A stretch of 64,000 nucleotides of DNA, from positions 5,456,001-5,520,000 of the forward strand of contig BTRK01000001.1 in assembly GCA_036245805.1 (NCBI GenBank), written 5' to 3'. A model generated the notes under the pieces. That model was not told where the DNA came from. It saw only the letters and a list, made by a program, of their open reading frames with translations, and searched no databases. Made by a program: the position numbers and the translations under genes. Source of the stretch: Pristionchus mayeri. Taxonomy: Eukaryota; Nematoda; Chromadorea; Rhabditida; Neodiplogasteridae. How positions within the stretch are numbered: position 1 is the stretch's first letter; the number at the start of each line of letters is the position of its first letter. This document shows positions 33,590 through 45,856 of the stretch, one piece after another.

Positions 33590-33895
33590 TGAGTTATGCC
33601 TCTCAAAGAGTTCAAAATGATTTGAAGTCCATTTAATTCCTTATTTCCACCGCGCTGTTATCTGTGAGCAATGTGGAATGAAAATGAAAGAGGGAGGGCG
33701 CGGAATTGAAATGAGTTTCACTAGGTGCTAATAAAATCTCAAACTTTCTCAATTAAGTATTACGTGAAACTCATTTCAATTATCTCGCATTTCCATTCCA
33801 CACTGCTCACAGATAACAGCGCGGTGGAAATAAGCTATTAAATGAACTTCAAATCATCTCGAACTCTTTGAGAGGCATAACACGCCTCTCACATA
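33590..33895. mobile_element. Foldback MITE
   Basis: Arms pair GTTATGCCTCTCAAAGAGTT with AACTCTTTGAGAGGCATAAC, and continue through ATTTCCACCGCGCTGTTATC and GTGAAACTCATTTCAAT with only small gaps. The loop is about 30 bp near 33745. It lies upstream of the CK1/TTBK-like kinase. Confidence 0.8.
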
Positions 33896-34211
33896 AGAAT
33901 CGAACTGAAATACCCATTTCTCGGATTAGGCCAAAAACTGGTATCTGATGTTTTTTGAGGATTGAGTAGGTCCACCTCGATCAGAGAGATCCTGAGAAAC
34001 TCATTTGCCTACAATCATACTGAAGGTTCTGGTACGGGGTCGTTGGTTCTGGTACTCACCTTCAACCTTGATTATCTCAGTTCTCATGCACTTTATCACA
34101 TGTATCACGAGTCGATGAAGCAAAAACAACCACCTTGGGAACAATTTTTTTCAAACCTTCTCAAATTCGATCATACTATAACTGTATCTTAGTATAGATA
34201 CTAGATTACGA

Positions 34212-34640
34212 AAGAGCCAGGTCATTTGTCTCGCAGCCGGCTTTTAGACATTTAACGGTTTTTGTTCCGGCTACACTGTATTTCAGCTCATTTTTGAGCT
34301 ACAGACGTGGGATTGGTCTTAAAATGAGCAGAAAAATATGACGAGAAAATTTCATGTTGGAATCATCCTGCTCAGACAAAAAATAAAAATTTTATGTCCT
34401 GAAAATCAAACTTTAATGTAGATAAAAAATAATTTCACTATCACGCAGGTGCGTTGCAGTGAATTTTATTTCATACTATGAAAGAACAAGTCAATATGTG
34501 TCACATAAAAAAATTGCGAGGGAGGTTTCGGGTATGTTCCGTTTGATATGCTTGACTGAACATGCGGTACCGCACATGCCGAGAACGTAAATATGCATTC
34601 CACAAGTTTTTTAAGGCTCTATCTTCTATATTTCAGCATT
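34212..34640 (+). repeat. Diverged terminal-arm fragment of the composite transposon
   Basis: GGTCATTTGTCTCGCAGCCG to GCCGGCTTTTAGACATTTAA, TACACTGTATTTCAGCTC and GGGATTGGTCTTAAAATG parallels the arm at 15593-15760 and 44920-45080 in the same order with many substitutions. It is an old solo arm immediately left of the inverted PLA2 duplication. Confidence 0.65.
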
Positions 34641-34807
34641 TCCTAAAGTTTCATACCAATGTCCAAGTGTAAACACTACACTACTTACATGCAATTGCAC
34701 GAGCTCTGTTTGTATTTATTTTCGTATTTAAGCGCATTTGCAACTCTCACAGAACGCCGCACGCGACTAATTTCGGTTTTTTTGATTGAAAAAGCTCACA
34801 TTTGCAG

Positions 34808-36398
34808 CCCTGGGAGTGCGGCGCTGACTCGTTTCAAAACACGAAAAAGTTCACCAAGTTCCTGCTCGAGAACTGCGCCAAGGCAGTGAAAGGTGCTTTT
34901 TATTGCATTTGCTAATTATGGAGCCAATTAATTAATGGACTAATTAATTAACTTAATTAATAACATTAAATTTAGGTTTCACCAATCTCTGCTGCAAGGA
35001 CCACGATTACTGCTATGATATGCATACAATAACGGGCAAAGATCGCGATCATTGTGATACGAAAATCTGCAACTGCCTTCTTGTGATTTTTAACATTTTC
35101 TCCACTACATTTTCTCGGTGCGAGTGGAAAGGTCTAACGAGTTGAGAACAATTGGTAATGCATTGTGACTGGTGGACGCCCTTCTCGCTGAGGATACTTT
35201 GCATGAATAATACAACAATTTATGCATTTTTTATAATTGGTTATTTATTAATTATATTCATATTTTAAATGTAAAAACCAGTTTTACACCACTTGTATTA
35301 TCGATTACATATTCTTTACATAATGATCCTTTTTATTTGTTTAAATATTGTGTGTTTTCGATCGCTTATCTTTGATCTTTCAGGACATGCTGATCGCACT
35401 AAAGATTTCGGCTGCGCTCCCACACTAAGATCTGGTTGCGATGTAGCGATTTCACCACTTGGATCCCTTCCATACGCTTCAAGTAAACTTTATACTTTCT
35501 TGAAGCAGTTGGGCCTAACGGGTTGAAAATAATTGGCAATGAATTGTGATTGGTGGGCGCCATTCTCGCTGAGGAGAGTTAGTGAATGCAAGGGCGTAAG
35601 CAAAATAATGTTGTAGGTGCAAGGAATATTCTAAATAATTTTAGTCAGGAGTGAGCATCACTAGCGAAGGGTTTTACATGGTCTCGAACCGTATTTCTTC
35701 AAGACCGACACGACTTTTTCAGCATATCCGGGTGCTCAATACGATAAATTTGTGAGTTTCCAAGATCTCAAACCTCTTGGAGTGGAGATGCGAAGTTTAC
35801 TCGACTCATGCAGAGATTCGTCAGGTTCGGCATCAATTTGTGTATTTTTTAAAAAAATATAATTTTATAAATCTTAATATTGTTTTATTATTAAAATTCA
35901 AATAAGATAAGAATTACAGTATTAAAATTATTGTATTTCGTAGTAATCGCCGTCCACTGTTGTCACAGCTCCGCGGTTCGCTGTCAAGAGAGGGAGCGCA
36001 TCGAACGCGACAACATAGGAGAAACGGAGGAACTGGAGGTGAAGATCTTGGTATGGAATGGTTTTGCAATATATAAATTATTCGGCGTACTTATTCTATT
36101 TCTATATCCACCTGTCCATGGGGCGGTAGTGACATTATGAAGAGGTTATGTGAAAATTTGGCATGTAGTAACTGTAGGAGAAGATTGTTGTATGGCGCGT
36201 CTGCTCAATCACAGACGATGCAAAGATAGAAGCATGAGTTAGCAATTTTATTCACCAGTAAAGTAATTTTAAGAATTCCACGTTGAAATAAATTTGTTGT
36301 TTAGGTATTTTAAATAATCCTAGTGCGACATACATATAGTACGTAAGGACGCTAACTTTTATATTTATTTTTAAGGATTACTCAAACGAGGATTGTCA
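34808..36398 (+). pseudogene. Phospholipase-A2-like gene, left copy, 3-prime truncated
   Basis: Exon 34808-34892 encodes PWECGADSFQNTKKFTKFLL then ENCAKAVK. It splices at AAG|gtgctt, in frame, to 34976 onward: GFTNLCCKDHDYCYDMHTIT and DRDHCDTKICNCL. This contains the CCxxHDxCY calcium/catalytic motif of secreted PLA2, with the His-Asp pair, and further Cys spacing as in nematode PLA2-like proteins. Other likely exons are 35665-35751 (LHGLEPYFFKTDTTFSAYPG), 35944-36050 (HCCHSSAVRCQERERIERDN) and 36376 onward (DYSNEDCH). The last is cut at 36398, where the inverted duplication ends, so this copy lacks the remaining coding sequence that the right copy keeps. The exon chain between 35077 and 35944 is not fully settled. 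PLA2 identity is inference from the motif. Confidence 0.6.
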
Positions 36399-36903
36399 AC
36401 TTTGATCTCTCGAGTTCGTAAGAAAAATTGCCTCTTCCTTCAACACACTATCTCGGGCAATGAGAGAGTGTGGAAAATGAACATCTGACCATCTGAATTA
36501 CGAATTTTACTGAAAATTGAGACATTCAACAATAGATATATGTATCTTGCAACATCGGTCAGGCATTTTCACTGCTGTCGTTATTGTTATTTCTGCGAAA
36601 ATTTGCACAATTTTGGTTTAGTTGTATAAATAATCTAATTTGGACAAACTGCCAACCTAGTGCTGTAAAGTTGCTGATTATTTTGCTGGCGATGCTTTTC
36701 GCTGCAGCTCTGCACCATTCCTGATGATCAATTATCGCGATCTAATTGAGTGCACATTAGAGTAGTGATGGATTGTCATTCCTGATACATATGTGAAAGA
36801 TCAAAGAAAAAACAACTCTATAAATGTATATGAAGCGGGAATCGAAATTTCAGGATAGATACGTCTGAAAGTTGAAGAATATAGATTGCAATATATAAGA
36901 AAC

Positions 36904-38543
36904 CTGTGTTCCACTATCGATGAGCAACTGTAGGCAGTCGTGCAGCGTGGAGTGACAATCCTCGTTTGAGTAATCCTTAAAAATAAATATAAAAGTTAGC
37001 GTCCTTACGTACTATATGTATGTCGCACTAGGATTATTTAAAATACCTAAACAACAAATTTATTTCAACGTGGAATTCTTAAAATTACTTTACTGGTGAA
37101 TAAAATTGCTAACTCATGCTTCTATCTTTGCATCGTCTGTGATTGAGCAGACGCGCCATACCACAATCTTCTCCTACAGTTACTGCATGCCAAATTTTCA
37201 CATAACCTCTTCATAATGTCACTACCGCCCCATGGACAGGTGGATATAGAAATAGAATAAGTACGCCGAATAATTTATATATTGCAAAACCATTCCATAC
37301 CAAGATCTTCACCTCCAGTTCCTCCGTTTCTCCTATGTTGTCGCGTTCGATGCGCTCCCTCTCTTGACAGCGAACCGCGGAGCTGTGACAACAGTGGACG
37401 GCGATTACTACGAAATACAATAATTTTAATACTGTAATTCTTATCTTATTTGAATTTTAATAATAAAACAATATTAAGATTTATAAAATTATATTTTTTT
37501 AAAAAATACACAAATTGATGCCGAACCTGACGAATCTCTGCATGAGTCGAGTAAACTTCGCATCTCCACTCCAAGAGGTTTGAGATCTTGGAAACTCACA
37601 AATTTATCGTATTGAGCACCCGGATATGCTGAAAAAGTCGTGTCGGTCTTGAAGAAATACGGTTCGAGACCATGTAAAACCCTTCGCTAGTGATGCTCAC
37701 TCCTGACTAAAATTATTTAGAATATTCCTTGCACCTACAACATTATTTTGCTTACGCCCTTGCATTCACTAACTCTCCTCAGCGAGAATGGCGCCCACCA
37801 ATCACAATTCATTGCCAATTATTTTCAACCCGTTAGGCCCAACTGCTTCAAGAAAGTATAAAGTTTACTTGAAGCGTATGGAAGGGATCCAAGTGGTGAA
37901 ATCGCTACATCGCAACCAGATCTTAGTGTGGGAGCGCAGCCGAAATCTTTAGTGCGATCAGCATGTCCTGAAAGATCAAAGATAAGCGATCGAAAACACA
38001 CAATATTTAAACAAATAAAAAGGATCATTATGTAAAGAATATGTAATCGATAATACAAGTGGTGTAAAACTGGTTTTTACATTTAAAATATGAATATAAT
38101 TAATAAATAACCAATTATAAAAAATGCATAAATTGTTGTATTATTCATGCAAAGTATCCTCAGCGAGAAGGGCGTCCACCAGTCACAATGCATTACCAAT
38201 TGTTCTCAACTCGTTAGACCTTTCCACTCGCACCGAGAAAATGTAGTGGAGAAAATGTTAAAAATCACAAGAAGGCAGTTGCAGATTTTCGTATCACAAT
38301 GATCGCGATCTTTGCCCGTTATTGTATGCATATCATAGCAGTAATCGTGGTCCTTGCAGCAGAGATTGGTGAAACCTAAATTTAATGTTATTAATTAAGT
38401 TAATTAATTAGTCCATTAATTAATTGGCTCCATAATTAGCAAATGCAATAAAAAGCACCTTTCACTGCCTTGGCGCAGTTCTCGAGCAGGAACTTGGTGA
38501 ACTTTTTCGTGTTTTGAAACGAGTCAGCGCCGCACTCCCAGGG
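36904..38543 (-). CDS. Phospholipase-A2-like gene, right copy (more complete)
   Basis: Mirror image of the left copy: exon 38543-38459 (PWECGADSF...), exon from 38375 (CCKDHDYCYD, the PLA2 active-site pattern), later exons near 37686-37600 and 37407-37301, then 36975-36904. This last exon crosses the inner edge of the duplication and completes DYSNEDCHSTLHDCLQLLID SGTQ before a GT donor. Exon 37407-37301 ends and exon 36975-36904 starts in phase 0. Because only this copy continues past the duplication boundary, it is probably the original locus and the plus-strand copy the derived one. Secreted PLA2 would hydrolyse the sn-2 ester of phospholipids outside the cell. The first exon, with a signal peptide, and the end of the gene were not identified. 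Confidence 0.6.
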
Positions 38544-38807
38544 CTGCAAATGTGAGCTTTTTCAATCAAAAAAACCGAAATTAGTCGCGTGCGGCGTTCT
38601 GTGAGAGTTGCAAATGCGCTTAAATACGAAAATAAATACAAACAGAGCTCGTGCAATTGCATGTCCGAAGCGGCAGACAGCATAAGAACGATAAAAAATA
38701 TCTGATTGAGAATTGTTAGAACATGTTTTGCTCATAAATGTGTCAAAAATAGACTGGAAACGAACCATCGCTGAGGCGGTCAACCACTCCGAAGTGAGGA
38801 AAGTGAC

Positions 38808-39618
38808 CTCATTTGTGTGGCAAACGAACTCGAAGGGTCGGATCATTATCCGTCGCTCTGAGCGAGATGAGCGGCGATCAAGAGGAAGGGAAACGGCATT
38901 GATCGGAGTGAAACATATCCCATTATTCAAATGCGAAGTGATAATACGCAAATCTGAAACTAAGGATGTGTTTAGTATGACCTCAAGTATTGGCATCCTT
39001 GTTTTGACGAATTTTGGTCACGTTTGCTGCAAGTTATAAGCGTAAATGCATGTTTCTCGATTTTGATACCATTCCGGCTTTAAAATCTCGTTATCTGTAG
39101 AAGGAAACCCCTACACATTTAGCTGAGAAAATTTCCAACATTTCTCAGGAATTCGATTTTTCGATTTTTCATTAGTATTCGAGAAAAGTTCGTTAAATTG
39201 TTAAAAATATATTTAAATTTCATTTTTCTCGAATACTAATGAAAAATCGAAAAATCGAATTCCTGAGAAATGTTGGAAATTTTCTCAGCTTTCAGACAAT
39301 ACTAAATGTGTAGGGGTTTCCTTCTACAGATAACGATATTTTAGAGCCGGAATGGTATCAAAATCGAGAAACATGCATTTACGCTTATAACTTGCATCAA
39401 ACGTGACCATAATTCGTCAAAACAAGTATGCCAATACTTGAGGTCACACTAAACACGTCCTTAGTTTCAGATTTGCATATTATCACTTTGCATTTTGAAT
39501 AATGGGATATGTTTCACTCCGATCAATGGCATTTCCCTTCCTCTTGATCGCCGCTCATCTCGCTCAGAGCGACGGACAATGATCCGACCCTTCGAGTTCG
39601 TTTGCCACGCAAATGAGG
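38808..39618. mobile_element. Foldback element with about 0.4-kb arms
   Basis: Arms 38808-39186 and 39226-39618 are inverted copies: CCTCATTTGTGTGGCAAACG versus its inverse, and AGGAATTCGATTTTTCGATT near the loop versus the same sequence inverted. Loop about 40 bp near 39206. In both arms the same frame stays open (WQTNSKGRIIIRRSERDERR on the plus strand at 38713-39039, and its counterpart on the minus strand at 39652-39467), although the function is unknown. Confidence 0.8.
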
Positions 39619-40323
39619 TTTTCGATCCACTCTGACACGCTGTGCGTAACAAAAAAAATTATACAAATTAGAACTGTACCAGTTTTTGATTATAGAAGGG
39701 CAAATAGAGCACAACAACAGAGAGATATCAACCATTCCAAGAAGCTAATCACAACACTCAGCTGGAAAGCAAAGGTGCACAAATGATACTCGATACCCTA
39801 AAATATGAAAAATTCGACTTGGTTATAATATTTAAACCAGAAATGCATTCCTAAATTTGGGTAATTTAATAGATCTAATTAAATGCTTACTCAATGATTA
39901 GTCACTGATCTCCCAATCCGTTCATACACTGGCAAGCTGATCTTGGCTTGTACAGATAGGGAGAAGCCTTGGAAAAATGGATTAGCGTAGCAGAGTGCTG
40001 GTTTCATCCGTAATGAAGTGCCAGTTCAGAATCGGTGTGAACGGTTCGACATTGAGAGAAGCGAGAGACTGATGTCACGCGATTTCTTTGATTCCTATGG
40101 GTGTAATACCACATATTCATTGAATATCTGTTCTCGTAGTATCAGGCTGATATTGGCTTACAATCTTCATCTCCTTATCGTCTGTCGTCAAATCGTTGAA
40201 GATATCGCAAGTGAATTATGACGAAGAGTTCGATACCAAATACGATTTATTTGCTCCGTAAACCGATTTGGCTCAGACGATTTGGCTCAGACTATCGTTC
40301 TCGGTGAAGCTGAAAAAATTATA
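39619..40323. other. Gene-free stretch
   Basis: No domain, splice-supported exon or repeat end was recognised between the foldback and the mariner-class element starting at 40324. Confidence 0.4.
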
Positions 40324-41573
40324 TCAGGTTGGAAAGAAAGTAACGCTCGCTTTTCAAATTTTCGATTCTGAGATGCCCCGATTTTGTGTAGTCCGGATTA
40401 TCATATTGTTATGCACGTTTGTTGTGTGCATGCTCAATCTATCGCACATTAGTTCAAGGCTATCCAATTAGACTTGAGACAACAGGATGACGGCAAAGGT
40501 ACATCGACCAAGAGTTGAGCTGATGACTTTTTGGTACATAAATCCATTGAGAGATATGATAGGGCAAACATTACGCCACATTCTAAAAGAACGATATACG
40601 TATGTCACAATACATCATGTAGATCCGGTTCCCTACGAAAGCCTGCCAGAAAATAACACTCATTTACGAACTTGACCCAAACTGAAAATCAGCAAAAATA
40701 CTTGTCTTTATCGTGTATCCGTAAGCATAGATGTATCGTTATCAAGTGCAGTAAGACGAAAAGCACTTTTCATTCTTAACTAAAATTTGCGTTTATGTGA
40801 GCATACGATACATCTACCAAAATATGCATAGTTCATCGTCTTGACCTTGAAATTTGAACATCGAAATTCGAATATTCGACACGTTCCTGTTCCCAGCATT
40901 GGTGAAAAGCCCTCACTTTTGTGGTTAACTGTTGAAGCACCTCTTCATCTATAAGCATTCGGCTGGGCAAAGTCAGGGGATAGCACCGTTTTGAGAAAAT
41001 GTATTCTTTCACCGTACACCAAAAGTATAAATTGTGTTGACGTTTACTCAACAATACTTAAAATCAATGTTTTCTAAAAGTAGAAAAGACTTGAGGCCAA
41101 ATATTTATTTATGATATGTAGCACCATAGTATGTAGTGGAAGCGCACTTATTTAGAAACCAGCCTGAATGAACCTCGAAGCAGGACACGTCTTCGCTTTA
41201 GAAGCGTTACCTTGTCTAGGTGTGAATTCATTTCTTCGTAAATAGTGTTGTATTGATGCAGGCATGATCTCAGACGTATTATTCGAAAGTACTCCCAATG
41301 GGCTTCTCACTCCATTATATGGAAATGTACGGCTATTTTCCCCGCGAAATACGAGTAGCAGAAACAATTTTTGAAAAAGTTGGAAAATATGACATTTGAT
41401 AAAACGTGGATTTTCCGGATACTCAAAAGGATGCCAATCGAACATATGCATACATTGCCTAAGTAAACATCTATTACATGCTCCCGAGCTAGCTTTAGAT
41501 CTTTAACGAAAAGGATTTTAGGCGGGCTCAAACATCGTGTTTCAAATCGAGCGTTACTTTCTTTGCAGCCTAA
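40324..41573. mobile_element. Degenerate mariner-class element (1,250 bp)
   Basis: Ends TCAGGTTGGAAAGAAAGTAA CGCTCG and the inverse of TTAGGCTGCAAAGAAAGTAA are flanked by TA (40322-40323, 41574-41575). It is related to 19254-20467 (shared TKVHRPRVELMTFWY-like frame), in the opposite orientation. No catalytic motif was found. Confidence 0.7.
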
Positions 41574-41892
41574 TAGCTTCTGGATGACATCAATCCGATC
41601 GTCTCCCGTGAAATAGCTATTTGATTCGTAACGGTAATGAGAAAAATGCATTCTATGCGATACCATTGCACATCTTAACATTGTTATTGCAGAGCTTACA
41701 GAACATTGTGACTGGTAAAAAGATCTGGCTGGATTGTCTTTCATATGAGGAGAAAAAAAGATGCCTGACAGGTTCAGAATGCGTTGCCCTCTATTCCATA
41801 CCTGCATATTTTCAGTGAAATCACAGGCATATGCATGGCGCTTTCAAGATAAAAAAAATGCAAAGCTACAATTCGCAGATTTTGTCTGTTAA

Positions 41893-42179
41893 AGGGGTGC
41901 TCCGGGGAATGAATGTTGGGGAGTCCCACCACGATAATTCTGCGCTCTCACTAGGAAACTGTAGCGAATTTATCCCGAGAAAGAGGCGAAACATAAGTGG
42001 AGCTCGTGAAACATATCCGAACTAGCCACGACCCTGCGCTATCAATGAACTTTGCACGTTTGTAAATAGCCTCAAAGTTGTCTGTGGAACTTCGGATAAG
42101 GTGATTTCTGATCGGGTGAGTGGCCTCTACAATATCCACACTTTCACTACGGGTGGCAGACATTCCCCGGAGCACTCCT
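41893..42179 (-). mobile_element. 287-bp MITE with TTAA target duplication
   Basis: TTAA at 41889-41892 and 42180-42183 brackets inverted repeats AGGGGTGCTCCGGGGAATG / AGGAGTGCTCCGGGGAATG. TTAA duplication is the hallmark of piggyBac-class insertion, though these ends do not prove the superfamily. Length and sequence agree with the inverted copy at 52987-53273. Confidence 0.88.
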
Positions 42180-42582
42180 TTAAGCATGATTGTAGACACG
42201 AATACCGATTTGATTTCTGAATACTGTAAGATAAATCAAATACCATGAAATCATTTATTTCATTCTCATTATGTATTGACTCGATTTATGCACTAGCTAA
42301 GATGAAATGAAGCAGTGCAGCAAATTATGTCGCGCAATTTCGATCGATATTTTCGCACTCACTATCATTAGCCAATGAGCCTGTCATTGGTTGTCTGTAG
42401 TCCTTCTCCAGGTGACTCATGTTAACAGATTGAAGTCGGTTATATTACCATATAATCTCACCTATTCATTGACAACACCAGGAAGGTGAGATCGAAGGCA
42501 ATATTGCGCGTCGGTAGATGAAATTGGGACCCATTTCTTGTTGTACTCTTTATGCACTACTCTCTAATTAATCGCATTCTTG

Positions 42583-43442
42583 ATGATGGGTATTTTTTTC
42601 ACAAAATATGATGAAATTTCCCTGCCTGATCTACCTTCTGATATTATTCGAATCATTATCCCAATGATAGAGAAGCCGCGTGAACCAGGAATCAACCTGG
42701 TGAGTTTTTACTATTATGTTCCTGCGACTGGCCAGTGTTCTTCCGAGTGCCAAATCCATTGTATCCCAAAAAGATAATTTTTTTAGATCTCGCGTGCTTG
42801 GAATGCGCTTGCAATTTCACAGTTTCATGTGCGATACAGACCACTTGATCGTGTTGAAATATGTATTGACTATCGACATTTTATAAGCACCGATATTGTG
42901 CTATCCGCGAGTGATTCAGACCATTTCGGAACATATGATTGGCCATGAAATGAGAATGAGGTGTATAAACGAGACGTGAGTTCAGCATTAAAAATTAGAA
43001 TGTAGTTGCAATTTTCAGCAAATGAGAGTGCATTCCTACTTCAATAATACGAATTTATGCAAACACATACATTTTCTGGCCGAAAAGTGTTCTAAAATCA
43101 GAGTGGTAGTGTTGAATTTCCCTCAGTATCACGATAAAACAAACCCGAACAGGGTACTTTGTCGACAGAAGCTGTTCATGATAAATAAATTCATTCATTA
43201 TTTAATACAACAACTTGGTGGTAGCTTCAAAGGTATTCCCATACACAAATTTGAAATATTCGAAGGAGAGCGATATGAGAAGCTGGAGGCATATGCTGAC
43301 TCAAAATTCGTGAGGTAAGCTGATATTAATGATTACATTTTCAAAAACTAAATACAGGAATGAAATAAAAGAAATGGTTGCAAAGATTAATTCCTCAAAT
43401 ATATTGTATAATCGAAAGAGGATGGGCAAGGCAGAATTTTGA
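42583..43442 (+). pseudogene. F-box gene with one in-frame TGA
   Basis: Four exons: 42583-42699 (ISLPDLPSDIIRIIIPMIEK, an F-box start), 42787-42975 (SRAWNALAISQF, the second half of the F-box, then HVRYRPLDRVEICIDYRHF), 43019-43314 (HSYFNNTNLCKHIHFLAEKC, KFIHYLIQQLGGSFKGIPIH) and 43358-43442 (NEIKEMVAKINSS ... GKAEF, TGA stop). All junction phases agree. Exon 2 contains TGA at 42946-42948 in frame, seen where CGA (Arg) would fit. The gene is therefore either a young pseudogene or has a different, weaker donor upstream of it. F-box proteins recruit substrates to SCF ubiquitin ligases; such families are large and fast-changing in nematodes. A further short 5-prime exon is not needed. Confidence 0.65.
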
Positions 43443-43654
43443 TAATTTCTAAGAACCTATTCACAAGTATCGTGCATCAACAGTTTAAAAAACATGAATA
43501 ATTGGTCTTCATATGGGCGTATCAATGTGTTTCAGGCGTGATCGTTCAATTTCTGTTTTTGAATAAATATTGCATGTTTTTACTGCTGCATGTTTGGATA
43601 TCCATGTCGAGATTGATAGATACAAATAATCGAGTTGCATTGTAGCTGATTGTG

Positions 43655-43925
43655 ATCATCTCTAATCTTCCATACTCTGATATTTTTTCCAAGTTGGATC
43701 CCAGCTCTTCCCACTGCTTTCCTACCTCACTGTCCTCTGGGAGAAACATCAACGATGCCGATAGGAAACCAGTGGGAAATATACTAGGGGAATACTGGGA
43801 AGACGGCTTTCTCAGTGGGATCCCAGTCTTTTTTCCCAGTTGTTTCCTATCGACACCTTTCATCTCTTCCCAGTGGGCAGTGAGGTAGGAAACTAGTGGG
43901 ATAAATATACCGGAGTATATGTAAG
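43655..43925. mobile_element. Foldback MITE
   Basis: TTTCCTACCTCACTG and GCCGATAGGAAACC near 43722-43770 reappear inverted as GTTTCCTATCGACA and CAGTGAGGTAGGAAAC near 43846-43891, with CCCAGTGGGA-type palindromes between. Just outside lies a C homopolymer at about 43951-43961. Confidence 0.65.
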
Positions 43926-45856
43926 CAGTGCCGCTCCCCTCACGAAGCCCCCCCCCCCCCTCTTCCCTAAATTGAAAGACCCTATGATAGGGTAAACACA
44001 ACGGTTAACCGTGATCAATTTCAGCCGCAAGTCATTAATATCCCAAATAGTATGTAATTCAAATAAATCGTCTTTATTTAACACATTCCTCTCGGCCGGT
44101 CGAGCTCTCGACGCGAATTTCTAGTGGTGCCTTTTGAAGGCAACACCATCTTCCTTCAATTTCACTATCGATCTGCTAAGAGAGTCTCATGTACAAATGC
44201 CTTTTCGACATTTCTTTCTCTTTGAGGAAGCAACTCCAGATGAGGGAGAGAGAGTCAACATTGTGTCTAGGTTGCATTGGGCAGGCCTGGAACAATTATG
44301 CATCAAATTTATAGTGTATTTTGTACAAATCGAATGAAAGAAGCCGCAGCCCTTCAAAATGAGCATTTGATGGGATGCACATTATTCAAGCTCTCCGTGG
44401 TCATTCTTAGATAAAAGGTGTTGCGAATATTTGAAATTGTTGCGATTCTGAGATAAGTTTACTTTTCATTTTCTAAATTATAATTTGGGGCAAACTCTCG
44501 TTATCATTTATTTATTTAGCAGATAATATATCATATGATACCCAGTAGGCACCGGTGAAACCAAGCGAGAACGCGTTATAAACGAAGAGAGCACGCGTCG
44601 AATTGAGAATCCGAGTGTAGAGGCGCCAGAGGAAATGCTGTAGTGAAGACAGGAAAGTGATGAGGTTATTGATGAATAGGTGAATGAAATAAATAAGTGA
44701 GAGAAGGAGTGATGAACAATCGGCGTCGCGTGCCCAATTGATTCGCAATTCAAAAATTACTGAAAATACACTTAGAAGGACGTAGTTGTTATAACACGCG
44801 TATCACGAGTCAGTGAATGAAAAATTTACCAGTCGAGAACATTTTTAAATTTTTGTCCCAAATTTAATCCATATTGTGTTGGTATAATACCCTGGAGTAA
44901 TGATTTTGAAAAATGTAGGTCATTGGTTCCAGAGCCGGCTTTTAGGAATTTTCCGGTTTTGCCCCGGCTCTACTGTATTTCAGCTCCCAGTTGAGCTAGA
45001 AAGGTGGCATTGGTCTTAAAATGTGCGGAAAATTATTTCCAATAACTTTTATGTTGGCGACTTTTTTGTGCCGAGAGAAATAAAAATGTCAGCAGCGAAA
45101 AACCATTTTTTGACCAACAAAAAAAAATTTTTTTCTTAAGCCTGTTACTATATACAAAATGTTTTTGCTGATTATAGTAGAAGGAGTCATTGCGTGTCCA
45201 AGAAAAATAAGGGCGAGGTGCTCAACCTACCACCTTGTTGTCATTTTTTTGATCAAATCATGAAATATCCAAAAATAGAAAAAAATAGTTTTTTTTGAAA
45301 CCTTTGCAAACATGTTCCGCGACGTCAGAATGGAACAATTAAAGCCATATTAACGACATTTGAGTGTTTATTACTAAAAAATACAACCTTGGGAAATATT
45401 ACGACGTTTTAAGTAATGCCTTGTTTTCACGGCGTATTTGATATTATTCTCTCTCGCTGTTGAATAATTCGCATATTTATTTTTTCTCAGTATTAACGAA
45501 TGTTTATTTGAGAACTTTAAATTGTGCAATGAACTTAGAGAGTATCTCTCGGTTGTTATAGTCCTGCGTCGCACTAGTTCTCACTTTTTTAAAATTCAAA
45601 TCACGAAATCTCGAAAAAATAAATTAAATAAATTTTCGCTAAGATGTGCATTGTGTTTTTGGGAGTACCTTAGATTTGGAAAGTTCATTGTTGGTTGATC
45701 ATAACAGTAATAGATGGATTAAGAATATCAAATCATGAAATATAAAATAGTTTTTTTTTAAACCTTTGCAAACATGTTCCGCGACGTCAGAATGGAACAA
45801 TTAAAACCATATTAACGACATTTGAGTGTTTATTACTAAAAAATACAACCTTGGGA

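Larger units (their letters stand above)
34687..38664. repeat. Near-perfect 1.7-kb inverted duplication
   Basis: Bases 34687-36398 and 36953-38664 (1,712 bp each) are reverse complements about the centre 36675.5, with a 554-bp unique spacer. Comparing the strands by eye I saw only two mismatches in the stretch around 36170/37180 and none in most other parts. Both arm ends are sharp: ACATGCAATTGC at the outer ends and GAGGATTGTCA at the inner ends. The arms carry exons of a PLA2-like gene rather than transposon sequence, and no terminal repeats or target duplications are visible. Confidence 0.95.

Noticed and set aside
40487..40675. Transposase remnant in the mariner-sized element (TAKVHRPRVELMTFW)
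   Set aside because: The wording does not match mariner catalytic motifs; kept only as evidence that two remnants are related.
44508..44753. 81- and 78-codon overlapping minus-strand frames
   Set aside because: Two frames overlap almost completely and neither shows a domain or repeat relationship.
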